Notes: generated by a model from the sequence alone, not told the origin. A stretch of 22,728 nucleotides of DNA from an uncultured Allobaculum sp. (GCA_910577085.1 CAJTLE010000036.1:1-22728), one strand, 5' to 3'. Positions 8,295-16,454 are shown, counted from the stretch's first letter. Program-made: numbers and translations.

Positions 8295-9557
8295 CTAAAA
8301 GGGCAGTTCATCATCGGGATCAAAAGGCCTATCGCCTTCAAAATTCAGATTTCTGTCTGGATTGCTTCCAAAGAGATATTCGATCAGCCATTCTTCTTTG
8401 GGTTCAAAAATCGGTGCAAACGAATCCTGTGCGCTTTGGGCAATCTCTACGACTCCTTCAATGATTTTGCAGGCGAGCTTTACCGCATTGTTGAGATCCT
8501 CAATGGAACAGAAGCAGCAGCTGCTGTGGGCATATCTTGTCGGGATCCCAATGACAATCGTTGGAATATTGTGAGTGTGCAAAATGCCGCCGTTGGTTCC
8601 TCCGCCCTTGCGGACCGCAATCTGGAGCGGCAGATCGTTTTTGTGGGCAATAAGGCGCGCAAAACCGAGCCATTTGGGATGGGTGATCATCGATTTATCA
8701 AACGCGCGGATCATTGGACCTTTGCCCATGGCGCTGGTCGGAAAGACTTCGCCAAAAGTATCATCAGCCGGGCAGCCTTCGAAACAAATCGCCAGTTTTC
8801 CTTTCAAAGCCTCCACAGCCGCCATCATACCGCGTTCGCCGACTTCTTCCTGGGCCGTAAAGATGGCTTCAACATGGGACAGTTCCTGGTCTTTCAGCTG
8901 CTCAAGCGTCATCATGAGGGCCGCGCAGCCGATCCGATCATCAAAGGCCTTTCCACAAAATGTATTGAACTGCCAATCAAACGTACATTCAGTCTGGGGC
9001 ACCACAAAGCAGCCCGGCTCTACGCCGGCTTCGAACACCTGATCCCGGCTGTCTGCTCCAATATCGATACGCAGACTGGAAAAGTCCGGCTGTTTTTTCT
9101 CCTGGCCATTTTGAAAATGAGGGGGAATGCTGGTGACAACACCTCGGATTCTCCCGCCATACACAGTGTGGATCGTGACAGCCTGTCCGGCCGCATTGAC
9201 CGGATCCCAGCCGCCTAACGGTAAAAAGGAGAGGGTTCCATCCGCCAGAACATTCTGAATCATGAAACCCACTTCATCCATATGGGCGTCCAGAGTGATC
9301 CACACCTTGCTATTGCAGGCATTTTCGACATACAGGTTTCCGATGCTGTCGCAAGAAAAGGTGTATCTTGGCTTGGTGTGAGCCTGCAGACGGGTGCAGA
9401 TCTCGTCACGAACTTCATCTTCCATTCCAGAGGGCCCAAAAGCGCTGCTCAACGCCTGAACGAGTTCAATCGTTTTCTTCTTTTCAGCCTGGGCTTTTGT
9501 TTGTTTGTTTCGGTTTTTGCCTGTTGCATTTTGCTTCTGTTTTTTGCTTTCTGACAT
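8295..9557 (-). CDS. M42 family metallo-aminopeptidase
   Basis: Cytosolic two-metal aminopeptidase of 420 residues, of the glutamyl aminopeptidase / FrvX / TET group. These usually form large tetrahedral assemblies that trim peptides. Metal and catalytic residues are visible: DAHMDEVG (H92), AFDDRIG (D206 region), QEEVGERG (E237, E238) and YAHSSC (H344). GCPADD probably supplies the remaining acidic ligand where VDV or VDA is usual. An extra Lys/Gln/Asn-rich N-terminus of about 28 residues and an acidic C-terminus (GDRPFDPDDELPF) lengthen it beyond the usual 340-360 residues. The start at 9557 has AAAGGAAC eight bases upstream. It appears monocistronic. The substrate cannot be told from sequence. 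Confidence 0.92.
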   Translation of the reverse strand: MSESKKQKQNATGKNRNKQTKAQAEKKKTIELVQALSSAFGPSGMEDEVRDEICTRLQAHTKPRYTFSCDSIGNLYVENACNSKVWITLDAHMDEVGFMIQNVLADGTLSFLPLGGWDPVNAAGQAVTIHTVYGGRIRGVVTSIPPHFQNGQEKKQPDFSSLRIDIGADSRDQVFEAGVEPGCFVVPQTECTFDWQFNTFCGKAFDDRIGCAALMMTLEQLKDQELSHVEAIFTAQEEVGERGMMAAVEALKGKLAICFEGCPADDTFGEVFPTSAMGKGPMIRAFDKSMITHPKWLGFARLIAHKNDLPLQIAVRKGGGTNGGILHTHNIPTIVIGIPTRYAHSSCCFCSIEDLNNAVKLACKIIEGVVEIAQSAQDSFAPIFEPKEEWLIEYLFGSNPDRNLNFEGDRPFDPDDELPF

Positions 9558-9956
9558 GAACAGTTCCTTTCCTGATGCGTCCTTATGCGCTTTCTATCTA
9601 TATTGAGCGATATATAATTACTTTATATCACCCGTCTACAATTCTTCCGGTCGTCTTTTTCCAACTCTGCCACCTGTTTGCCTGCCAGCGTGATCGTTTT
9701 GGAATCCATCTGTTCCAGCAGGAAAGAAGGATCGAACAATCAGACTGAAAAGAGCGGTCAAATCAAGAGAGATCGAGCAAAAAGCAGACAAAGCCATTCA
9801 AATTTTGAACAAGGAAGAGATTTTTAATTCTTTTCAAACGTTTGGGTCGTTATACAATAAGATTCAGTATTTTTACTGTACAACCAGCCTCTGATTTTTG
9901 TCTGCTCCCTTATGGCTTTTTTCAATGGTCCGTCTGCCGGCCCGAAAGGAGTGTTT
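9558..9956. other. divergent intergenic region between M42 peptidase and treR
   Basis: About 400 bp. On the minus strand near 9600-9640 there are several TATA-like hexamers (TATAAAG, TTATATA) that could include the peptidase promoter, without a clear -35. Two short open stretches look faintly protein-like. One is on the minus strand (about 9600-9745), containing MDSKTITLAGKQVAELEK. The other is on the plus strand (about 9696-9893), containing AVKSREIEQKADKAIQILNK, with no start codon. They overlap and may be gene remnants or chance. TTTCAAACGTTTG near 9833-9845 contains the palindrome CAAACGTTTG. Confidence 0.4.
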
Positions 9957-10667
9957 ATGTCGAAATATATTGAGATCGCCCGTGAACTTTCTGAACGAAT
10001 TACCCATAAAACATACCCGCCCAACTCCTATCTGCCCAGTGAAAACGAGTTGTGCAAAGAATTCGATGCCAGCCGGGATACAGTGCGCAAAGCGCTCAAC
10101 CTGCTTGCGGATCGAAAAAGTATTCTCAAAGAAAAAGGCAAGGGTTCAAAAGTCCTCCCGGTTGATATTGTGACCTTTCCAGCTTCCGGCCTGATTTCCT
10201 TTAAGGAACTGGCCCTGCAGTCTCCCCAGAAAATCGCAACGGAGGTCATCCGCTTCGGACTGACTGACGATCCCTATATTCTTGAAAAACTGGCCATGCC
10301 AGAAGGATCGAAAGCCCTGGAAATCTATCGCATCCGCTCTTATGATGGCGAACGGATTATTGAAGACCGGGATTATCTCAATCCCGAAGTGATTCCTGGA
10401 ATGACGCCGGAAATTGCCCAGGATTCCTTATATCAATATATCGAACAGGTGCTGGGCAAGCCGATTGGCTTTGCGCGCAAGGAAATCACCGTCGAACCTG
10501 CTTCTGAATTTGATCAGGAGCATATGGATCTCAAAGGCGGCAATCTGCTTGTAGTCGTCCGCTCCCTGACTTACCTGGAGGATGCGACGCTCTTTGAGTA
10601 CACCGAATCGCGCCATCGCACCGATAAATTCAAATTTCTTGATTTCTCCCGCCGGGAACGTTTATAG
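9957..10667 (+). CDS. treR: GntR-family (HutC subfamily) trehalose operon repressor
   Basis: DNA-binding regulator of 236 residues. The N-terminal winged helix has the GntR signature (YPPNSYLPSENELCKEFDAS, RDTVRKALNLL, KGKGSKV, about residues 4-70). The UTRA effector domain has EIYRIRSYDGERIIEDRDYL and ends in SRHRTDKFKFLDFSRRERL, a C-terminus typical of TreR. In known Firmicutes TreR binds trehalose-6-phosphate and releases the tre operator. The start at 9957 has AAAGGAG five bases upstream; an in-frame ATG 45 bases earlier lacks a site. The downstream treP and treC, with palindromes at the treP promoter, support the assignment. Overlap with its own operator is not evident, so autoregulation is unproven. 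Confidence 0.9.
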   Translation: MSKYIEIARELSERITHKTYPPNSYLPSENELCKEFDASRDTVRKALNLLADRKSILKEKGKGSKVLPVDIVTFPASGLISFKELALQSPQKIATEVIRFGLTDDPYILEKLAMPEGSKALEIYRIRSYDGERIIEDRDYLNPEVIPGMTPEIAQDSLYQYIEQVLGKPIGFARKEITVEPASEFDQEHMDLKGGNLLVVVRSLTYLEDATLFEYTESRHRTDKFKFLDFSRRERL

Positions 10668-10877
10668 CGTTTCCGTTTTTTCTTTTTCGCCTCCCGCCCG
10701 TTTCAGACTGCACACCAAAAGCCATCCTGGATTGGAAGAAGTCCGCCATGGTGCCTGGCCGTTTTCCAGCCGACCTTCTTTTGGCTGTCCATATCCCAGC
10801 AGGATCCCGACAGGTTGTTTTCTGGATGCCGTCCTGCTTTTTGCCAGAGCCTGGTTTTGCGGCTGATGTTTTCTCAA
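10662..10877 (-). CDS. possible small protein, 71 aa, antisense to the treR-treP gap
   Basis: A 71-residue reading frame starts at TTG (10875-10877) with a textbook AAAGGAG (10883-10889) five bases upstream. Its stop overlaps the end of treR by a few bases in convergent orientation. The product is basic and rich in Gln, Gly and Lys (GILLGYGQPKEGRLENG in the middle), with no signal peptide or membrane segment and no family I recognise. Codon choice resembles the neighbours. A weak promoter (TTGTTC, 17 bp, AGATAA) lies upstream. The TTG start and lack of homology keep confidence low; the ribosome binding site could be coincidental. Confidence 0.35.
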   Translation of the reverse strand: MRKHQPQNQALAKSRTASRKQPVGILLGYGQPKEGRLENGQAPWRTSSNPGWLLVCSLKRAGGEKEKTETL

Positions 10878-10988
10878 AGGATCTCCTTTATCTGTCCGGT
10901 TTTATTGTCTGAACAAGATTTAATTTGATCATTTTAGGTTTACTTACAATGTTCACCCAAAAACATTCACAAATTTTCCATATTTTCA

Positions 10989-11018
10989 TTGACAGAACAT
11001 GTACGTACAAGTTATAGT
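10989..11018 (+). promoter_or_regulatory. treP promoter (sigma-A type)
   Basis: A consensus TTGACA (10989-10994) is followed after 18 bp by TATAGT (11013-11018). The first TreR operator candidate lies inside the spacer, so bound repressor would block polymerase. The transcription start would be near 11025, leaving a leader of about 88 bases before treP. Confidence 0.85.
11000..11009. promoter_or_regulatory. TreR operator candidate O1
   Basis: The perfect 10-bp palindrome TGTACGTACA lies between the -35 and -10 hexamers of the treP promoter. It is part of an exact 18-bp repeat, ACATGTACGTACAAGTTA (10997-11014), that recurs at 11033-11050. The TreR assignment rests on position and on the gene next door. 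Confidence 0.8.
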
Positions 11019-11035
11019 AAGAGCGTCGAAAGACA

Positions 11036-11045
11036 TGTACGTACA
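11036..11045. promoter_or_regulatory. TreR operator candidate O2
   Basis: Second copy of TGTACGTACA, 36 bp (centre to centre) downstream of O1 and just beyond the expected transcription start. The spacing suggests cooperative binding of two dimers over the promoter and start region. Confidence 0.8.
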
Positions 11046-11076
11046 AGTTAGAGAGTTTTATAGAAATCCCCAATGT

Positions 11077-11090
11077 AGAGAGCGTTTCCA
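11077..11090. promoter_or_regulatory. weak cre-like (CcpA) site before treP
   Basis: AGAGAGCGTTTCCA in the treP leader resembles the catabolite-responsive element consensus TGWAANCGNTNWCA at 8 of 11 defined positions. Catabolite control of trehalose genes is common in Firmicutes, but with three mismatches this is only a candidate. Confidence 0.3.
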
Positions 11091-11112
11091 TCAGGAAACA
11101 AAGGAGAAAAAC

Positions 11113-13041
11113 ATGGCTGATTATCAAAAGGAAGCCAAAGAGCTTCTGAAACTGGTCGGCGGCAAAGAGAACATCATCTCCGTCGCCCACTGTGTAACCC
11201 GTATGCGTTTCGTCCTGGCTGAACCTTCCAAAGCTGACGTTGCGGCAATTGAAAAACTGCCGACAGCCAAAGGCACCTTTACGCAGGCCGGTCAGTTCCA
11301 GATCATCATTGGAAACGATGTAACCAAGTATTACGATGACTTCATCAAAGTCTCAGGCATCGAAGGAGCATCCAAAGATGCTGTCAAACAGGCTGCCAAA
11401 ACCAACCAGAACTGGCTGCAGCGTGTGATCGGCAACCTGGGTGAAATCTTCACCCCAATCATCCCGGCACTGGTTGCGGGTGGTTTGATTCTGGGCTTCC
11501 GCAACTGTATTGACTCGCTGTATCTGTTTGAAAATGGAACCAAAACTTTATGTGACCTCTCCCAGTTCTGGAGCGGCGTCGACAGTTTCTTATGGCTGAT
11601 CGGGGAGGCGATCTTCCACTACCTGCCAGTTGCCATTACCTGGTCGATTACCCGTAAAATGGGTACGAGCCAGATTCTGGGTATCGTTCTTGGTATTACC
11701 TTAGTTTCCCCGCAGTTATTAAATGCGTATGCGGTTGCTTCCACGGCCGCTGCGGATATTCCGGTCTGGGACTTCGGATTTGCGACGGTCCGTATGATCG
11801 GCTATCAGGCCCAGGTTATTCCGGCCATTCTGGCAGGGTTCGTTCTGGTTTATCTTGAACGCTTCTTCCAGAAGATCACACCGGCCATCGTATCCATTAT
11901 CGTTGTTCCATTCTGCTCCCTGGTTTTAGCGGTTTTAATCGCCCACACCATCGTTGGTCCAATCGGATGGGTACTTGGTGACTGGATTTCCAAAGTTGTA
12001 TATGCCGGACTGATGAATCCAATGGGCTGGCTGTTTGCGGGTGTGTTTGGTCTGCTTTATGCGCCGCTGGTTATCACTGGTCTGCACCACATGTCCAATG
12101 CGATTGACTCGCAGCTGATTTCGACGTATGGCGGCACGATTCTCTGGCCCATGATCGCATTAAGCAACATCGCTCAGGGTTCTGCTGTTCTTGGTTTCTC
12201 GTTATTAACCCGTAAAAATGAACGTCTCCAGCAGGTTGCCCTGCCAGCGGCAATTTCCTGCTACTTAGGTGTAACTGAACCTGCATTATTTGGTATTAAC
12301 TTAAAATATGGCTTCCCAATCGTGTGCGGCATGATCGGCAGCTCCATTGCGGCCATGTTCTCTGTTGGTTTTGGCATCAGCGCCATCTCAATTGGTGTCG
12401 GCGGTCTGCCTGGCATCCTGTCCATCTTCCCGCAGTACTGGGGACTGTTCGCCATTGCGATGGTGATTGCGATTGTCATTCCATTTACACTGACTTACTT
12501 CTGGGGTAAAACCCACCTGTCTCCTGAGGTTCTGTACGGCGAAGCTGAACCTGAAAAGCAGCTCACTCCAGAACAGGCTGCAAAAGATGTAATCTTAAAC
12601 GCTCCAATGACTGGAACACTGCTTCCTTTATCTGAAATTGAAGACCAGGCATTTGCTTCTGGTGCGATGGGTCAGGGTTTTGCGATTGACCCAACCGATG
12701 GTCTTGTACTTGCCCCATGCGATGCAGAAGTGATGATGATTTTCCCAACAAAACATGCGATTGGCTTAAAGACAATCAAAGGCGAAGAAGTACTGATTCA
12801 CTTAGGTATGGACACCGTTGAACTCAACGGTCAGGGATTTAATCTCCGCGTAAAACAGGGCGATCTGGTCAATGCCGGTGATCCACTGGTTGAAATGGAC
12901 CTCGATGCCATCCGCAAAGCTGGCAAGGCAGTTGTCTCCCCGGTTGTTGTTACCAGCGGCCAGAACGTAAAACTGCTCACTCAAGGTACTGTAAAAGCGA
13001 CTGACGAAGCTGCAGTCATCCTGCCAACCGCAAACGACTAA
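11113..13041 (+). CDS. treP: trehalose-specific PTS enzyme IIBCA
   Basis: Membrane permease of 642 residues that imports trehalose and phosphorylates it to trehalose-6-phosphate. Domain B is N-terminal with the phospho-cysteine in VAHCVTRMRF (C27). Domain C (about 100-465) has around ten hydrophobic segments and the motif VTGLHHMSNAIDSQLI. A fused domain A of glucose type starts near 491, with conserved histidines in TKHAIGL (H548) and IHLGMDTV (H563). Their 15-residue spacing equals that of E. coli EIIA-Glc H75/H90, so H563 should be the phosphorylated one. Many TreP proteins lack domain A; the fusion makes this one self-contained apart from EI and HPr. AAAGGAG sits six bases before the ATG at 11113; upstream in-frame starts lie in the operator region. 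Confidence 0.93.
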   Translation: MADYQKEAKELLKLVGGKENIISVAHCVTRMRFVLAEPSKADVAAIEKLPTAKGTFTQAGQFQIIIGNDVTKYYDDFIKVSGIEGASKDAVKQAAKTNQNWLQRVIGNLGEIFTPIIPALVAGGLILGFRNCIDSLYLFENGTKTLCDLSQFWSGVDSFLWLIGEAIFHYLPVAITWSITRKMGTSQILGIVLGITLVSPQLLNAYAVASTAAADIPVWDFGFATVRMIGYQAQVIPAILAGFVLVYLERFFQKITPAIVSIIVVPFCSLVLAVLIAHTIVGPIGWVLGDWISKVVYAGLMNPMGWLFAGVFGLLYAPLVITGLHHMSNAIDSQLISTYGGTILWPMIALSNIAQGSAVLGFSLLTRKNERLQQVALPAAISCYLGVTEPALFGINLKYGFPIVCGMIGSSIAAMFSVGFGISAISIGVGGLPGILSIFPQYWGLFAIAMVIAIVIPFTLTYFWGKTHLSPEVLYGEAEPEKQLTPEQAAKDVILNAPMTGTLLPLSEIEDQAFASGAMGQGFAIDPTDGLVLAPCDAEVMMIFPTKHAIGLKTIKGEEVLIHLGMDTVELNGQGFNLRVKQGDLVNAGDPLVEMDLDAIRKAGKAVVSPVVVTSGQNVKLLTQGTVKATDEAAVILPTAND

Positions 13042-13103
13042 CTGCTTTATCCTGATTGACCTGCTTTCCCCTTTAATTGCACTTCTACATGTCAATATCC
13101 TTC

Positions 13104-13154
13104 AGTCCGCTCCTCCTGCTGCCTCGCTTCCTGTACGGGCAGGAGGGGCGGACT
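13104..13154 (+). terminator. strong hairpin between treP and treC
   Basis: A 16-bp stem with one G-U pair, AGTCCGCTCCTCCTGC (13104-13119) with GCAGGAGGGGCGGACT (13139-13154), encloses a 19-base loop. Only TTTC follows, so termination should be inefficient. It may act as a partial terminator or protect the 3' end of treP mRNA, giving more treP than treC transcript. No clear second promoter was found before treC. Confidence 0.65.
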
Positions 13155-13285
13155 TTCAAAGGATGGAATACTCTGTAAACACAAACCTGAGAAATAAGAA
13201 GAGAAATAGAAATCCGCAGTCAAAATACGAAACAGAAAGATTTGAAGAAAAACGAAATTCTGAAATGAGGAAAGGATGAATACCT

Positions 13286-14917
13286 ATGGATTGCTCTAAA
13301 GAAGTGGTTTATCAGATTTATCCGAAGTCGTACCAGGATACCACTGGCAATGGTCTTGGCGATCTTCGCGGCATTCTCTCCCATCTTGATCATCTTAAAG
13401 ATCTTGGCATCACCATGATCTGGCTCAACCCAATCTACCCCTCTCCACAGAAAGACAATGGCTATGATGTCGCTGACTACACGGCCATCAATCCTGACTA
13501 TGGAACGATGGGAGATTTTGAACAACTGGTCAAAGAAGCGAAAAAACGCGGCATCGGCATCATGCTCGATATGGTATTCAACCATACCTCTACCGAACAT
13601 GAATGGTTCAAAAAAGCCATGGCCGGGGATGAGAAATACAAAAACTACTACATCTGGAAAAAAGGAAAAGACGGCATGCTGCCAACCAACTGGCCATCCA
13701 AATTTGGCGGCCCGTGCTGGCAGTATGTGGACCAGTTTGACGAATACTATTTGCACCTTTTCGATCCAACCCAGGCCGATCTGAACTGGGAAAATCCAGA
13801 AGTGCGCGAAGAACTCGTCAATGTCCTGAAATTCTGGAGTGAAAAAGGCGTCAAAGGTTTCCGCTTTGATGTCATTAACCTGATTGATAAAGACTCCTAC
13901 CAGGATGCTCCGGAAGGATCTGAAGGCAAGGAATTCTATACCGATGGTCCAAAAGTTGGTCAGTATCTTCACCAGTTATATGAAGAAGCCTTAGGAGCAG
14001 CAGATGCCATGACCGTTGGTGAAATGTCAGCAACAACAGTCGACAAATGTGCCGGCTACTCCAAACCAGAAAATGAAGAGCTGTCCATGTGCTTTAACTT
14101 CCATCATCTGAAAGTCGACTACAAAGACAAACAGAAATGGACCCTGATGCCATTCGATTTTCAGGAACTCAAAGATCTGATGTTCACATGGGATACCGAA
14201 ATGGAAAAAGAAGGCGGCTGGAATGCCATCTTCTGGAACTGCCATGACCAGCCCCGGGCACTTTCCCGCTTTGGCGATCCCGTCAACTATCCAAAAGAAT
14301 CGGCCAAAATGTTAGCCGGTGTGATCTTCACCCGCCGCGGCACTCCTTATATGTTGTATGGCGATGAAATCGGCATGACCAACATCAACACCAAAGCGAT
14401 TGAAGACTACGTCGATGTCGAAAGCCTCAACGCAGCCGAAATGTTAAAAGAAAAAGGTCTCTCGGATGAGATGATCCTGGAAACCCTTCAGGCGAAAAGC
14501 CGTGACAATGGCCGCAGCCCGATGCAGTGGAATGACGAACCAAACGGCGGCTTTACCACTGGCAAACCCTGGCTGATGGTTAACGACAATGTCGATACGG
14601 TCAATGTAGAAGCTGTGACAAAGGATCCAGATTCCATCTATGCCTACTATCAGAAACTCATCGATCTCAAAAAGAACAATCCAGTTCTCCAGCAGGGATC
14701 TACCCTTCCATTACTGGAAGACGATGAAAATCTGTATGCCTTCAAGCGGGTTCTGGGCGGCAAGGAAATTCTTTGCATCCATAACTTCTATGGCAAAGAA
14801 GCGCCCCTTGGCTTAGATCTGCATGGCTATGACCGCATCCTGTCCAACTATCCAGATTTCAGTGAAGATGCTGAAGCACTTCGTCCTTACGAATCCCTGG
14901 TTCTGGAAAAAAGATAA
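13286..14917 (+). CDS. treC: trehalose-6-phosphate hydrolase (GH13)
   Basis: Cytosolic alpha-glucosidase of 543 residues, cleaving trehalose-6-phosphate into glucose and glucose-6-phosphate. The N-terminus VVYQIYPKSYQDTTGNGLGDLRGI and the motif DMVFNHTSTEHEWF mark the GH13 oligo-1,6-glucosidase / TreC group. Catalytic residues are the nucleophile D195 (GFRFDVINLI), the acid/base E246 (TVGEMSATT) and D321 (NCHDQPR). KDNGYDVADYTAINPDYGT carries the other conserved region. It lies 244 bp after treP and is probably co-transcribed through the hairpin. GAGGAAAGG is about 10 bases before the ATG at 13286. A seven-codon out-of-frame reading (ATG at 13276) overlaps the start and is probably incidental. 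The pairing with treP fixes the substrate more firmly than sequence alone. The Bacillus gene for this enzyme is called treA. Confidence 0.94.
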   Translation: MDCSKEVVYQIYPKSYQDTTGNGLGDLRGILSHLDHLKDLGITMIWLNPIYPSPQKDNGYDVADYTAINPDYGTMGDFEQLVKEAKKRGIGIMLDMVFNHTSTEHEWFKKAMAGDEKYKNYYIWKKGKDGMLPTNWPSKFGGPCWQYVDQFDEYYLHLFDPTQADLNWENPEVREELVNVLKFWSEKGVKGFRFDVINLIDKDSYQDAPEGSEGKEFYTDGPKVGQYLHQLYEEALGAADAMTVGEMSATTVDKCAGYSKPENEELSMCFNFHHLKVDYKDKQKWTLMPFDFQELKDLMFTWDTEMEKEGGWNAIFWNCHDQPRALSRFGDPVNYPKESAKMLAGVIFTRRGTPYMLYGDEIGMTNINTKAIEDYVDVESLNAAEMLKEKGLSDEMILETLQAKSRDNGRSPMQWNDEPNGGFTTGKPWLMVNDNVDTVNVEAVTKDPDSIYAYYQKLIDLKKNNPVLQQGSTLPLLEDDENLYAFKRVLGGKEILCIHNFYGKEAPLGLDLHGYDRILSNYPDFSEDAEALRPYESLVLEKR

Positions 14918-15011
14918 TGAGATCTGAACGCTTACCCCTTATCCTTATATCTTTACAACAACTTTACCTCCCACAATCTCTTTGCCCACTTAACGACTTT
15001 TATCTCTCTAC

Positions 15012-15049
15012 AAAAGCCCGTCTGCCACAGCCAGGCAGATGGGCTTTTT
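15012..15049. terminator. bidirectional Rho-independent terminator after treC
   Basis: AAAAGCCCGTCTGCC (15012-15026) pairs with the segment 15034-15048 (GGCAGATGGGCTTTT, one G-U pair) around a seven-base loop. T-runs are present in both directions. It ends the tre transcript and can also serve the XRE gene arriving from the other side. Confidence 0.88.
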
Positions 15050-15133
15050 CCGTCGATGGTCCAATTGTTTTTGTCCAAGTCCTCAGTAGAGATCAGCAGA
15101 GATTCGATCTCAATCGATATGGAAAGACCCGAC

Positions 15134-15181
15134 ATCGATAGACGTATCAATAAATATATCGGTAGACATATCAATAAATAT
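15134..15181. repeat. two-unit 24-bp tandem repeat
   Basis: Units at 15134-15157 and 15158-15181 differ at two positions; each contains TAGAC-TATCAATAAATAT with G or A at the gap. They lie between the treC terminator and the end of the XRE gene. The 85-codon minus-strand reading frame across them (LYLLICLPIYLLIRLS) arises from the repeat and is not credited as a gene. Confidence 0.7.
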
Positions 15182-15210
15182 AAGGATAAAGTCTTTCCGG
15201 CCGATTTCAT

Positions 15211-16275
15211 TCAGTCAGAGGACTTCTGGTTGAAATAGGCATTGAGACCAATACTCAAAGCACCAAACAAAATTCCTGCGACCGCCCAGACAATCCAGGT
15301 ACGGTTCCATTGGTTGGAAAGAAACGACCAGGCCAGATAAATGGCGGTCACCACTGTCCAATACACACCGGCTAATGGTTCAAGGACTTTATTGACCTTC
15401 TTGGCAGAGGTTGTGTAGTCGTCTTCCTGAAGCAGAATATCGGTTGCTTCCTTTAAAGTGGTTGCCGTCACGATAAAATTGACGCCCACTGCAACAAAAC
15501 CTAATAAAACGCAGACTCCGATCAACATGAAGGCTTCATTGTTTTTCATAAACAGGGGTGCAAAGATCGCGATCGGTGAAAGAATACAAAGGACAATCCC
15601 GACAGCCATCTGTCTTTGGATTTTCGGTTCCCATTCATCTTTGACCTTTTCAGTAAAAATATATGCCTGCCCATCCAGCCGGAAGTTTTCCTTTTCCAGA
15701 TATTCATAGGGCTGGTTAAGGGGTTCATCCCGTATGATTTTATAAACCCCGGCGGCCACCAGTCCTAACAGAAAACAGAGTCCCAGACCAACCACCATTT
15801 CCGAAGAGATCTTAAGCCAGCCAAACTGACGGATTGCTAAGAAAAAGAGCAGAGGAATCACACTGGAAATAAAGAAGGAAACACTTAAGGCCAGGCGGGG
15901 AGCCGTGTATTCTTTGACTTCCAGAAAACGTTTGGCGGTCATCAGATCAACGACTTTGTTCAAGGGAATGTCCGGCATGGGAGGATTTCCATCTGCCATC
16001 GGATCTCCATTTCCAAAATCTTCTTTTCGATCGTTCTCACTGGATTCAAGATCCTCAAACGTAACTGGGGCAAGCTGTCGATCGTTTTTGAGGAGCGTAT
16101 CGGTACTGACTTCAAACAGGTTGGACAGAATCAGAATTTTATCCAGATCCGGCATACTCTGTCCGCTCTCCCATTTCGAGACTGCCTGACGGGAGACACC
16201 AATCTGGGCAGCCAGTTCTTCCTGGCTCCAGCCGCGGCGGCGGCGCAGGATGGTCAGTTTTTCCGCAAATTTCAT
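15211..16275 (-). CDS. membrane-integrated XRE-family regulator
   Basis: The protein has 354 residues. The N-terminal Cro/CI-type helix-turn-helix (residues 5-60; LTILRRRRGWSQEELAAQIG, VSRQAVSKWESGQSMPDLDK) is very typical of Firmicute XRE proteins. After a linker come about six membrane spans (for example LALSVSFFISSVIPLLFFLAI, VVGLGLCFLLGLVAAGVY, AFMLIGVCVLLGFVAVGVNF and IVWAVAGILFGALSIGLNAY). It would sit in the membrane with a cytosolic DNA-binding head; what it senses is unknown. The ATG at 16275 has GAAAGGA seven bases upstream; a longer in-frame reading from 16353 lacks a site. The gene lies downstream of the MFS exporter on the same strand and shares its 69-bp promoter-region module, suggesting common control, perhaps by this protein. 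Confidence 0.85.
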   Translation of the reverse strand: MKFAEKLTILRRRRGWSQEELAAQIGVSRQAVSKWESGQSMPDLDKILILSNLFEVSTDTLLKNDRQLAPVTFEDLESSENDRKEDFGNGDPMADGNPPMPDIPLNKVVDLMTAKRFLEVKEYTAPRLALSVSFFISSVIPLLFFLAIRQFGWLKISSEMVVGLGLCFLLGLVAAGVYKIIRDEPLNQPYEYLEKENFRLDGQAYIFTEKVKDEWEPKIQRQMAVGIVLCILSPIAIFAPLFMKNNEAFMLIGVCVLLGFVAVGVNFIVTATTLKEATDILLQEDDYTTSAKKVNKVLEPLAGVYWTVVTAIYLAWSFLSNQWNRTWIVWAVAGILFGALSIGLNAYFNQKSSD

Positions 16276-16304
16276 AAAGATATCCTTTCCGGATCTGTAA
16301 CCAT
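16272..16304 (-). CDS. possible 10-codon upstream ORF of the XRE gene
   Basis: ATG (16302-16304), with AGGA five bases upstream, reads MVTDPERISL and stops at a TGA overlapping the XRE start as ATGA. The arrangement would allow translational coupling. Its start lies in the loop and 3' arm of the 9-bp hairpin 16292-16313. Too short to judge by coding statistics. Confidence 0.3.
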   Translation of the reverse strand: MVTDPERISL

Positions 16305-16313
16305 ACAGATCCT
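16292..16313 (-). promoter_or_regulatory. hairpin in the XRE leader next to the ribosome binding site
   Basis: GGATCTGTA and TACAGATCC form a perfect 9-bp stem with a four-base loop (TGGT on the minus strand). The stem runs directly into GGAAAGGAT, the ribosome binding site of the XRE gene. The exporter leader has a comparable hairpin in the same position. Confidence 0.6.
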
Positions 16314-16454
16314 GTCTTATGAAAAGCGATGGATAGAGTGGATCAATGGCCATAAGGCATTTCTTTCTTCAGCTTTTGACGCCCTGCTCGATCCATCGCC
16401 TGATCTTAAATTTTGATACGCAGCGTACCCAAGCCCTTGTTTCTTTCAACTCGG

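Noticed and set aside
8279..8301. Terminator for the M42 gene
   Set aside because: The CTTTTAG/CTAAAAG inverted repeat overlaps the stop codon and has no T-run; kept only as a note in the intergenic entry.
8436..9218. 260-codon plus-strand ORF
   Set aside because: Lies entirely antisense to the M42 peptidase, which has all its metal ligands and a good ribosome binding site. The plus-strand product has no recognisable domain.
13276..13299. Seven-codon ORF overlapping the treC start
   Set aside because: Its ATG directly abuts the AGG, leaving no spacing; probably incidental.
13220..13972. 250-codon minus-strand ORF
   Set aside because: Antisense to treC, Phe/Ile-rich as expected from the complement of a coding frame, with no domain or ribosome binding site.
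14953..15210. 85-codon minus-strand ORF with hydrophobic LYLLICLPIYLLIRL
   Set aside because: It is produced by the 24-bp tandem repeat, runs over the terminator and has no ribosome binding site.
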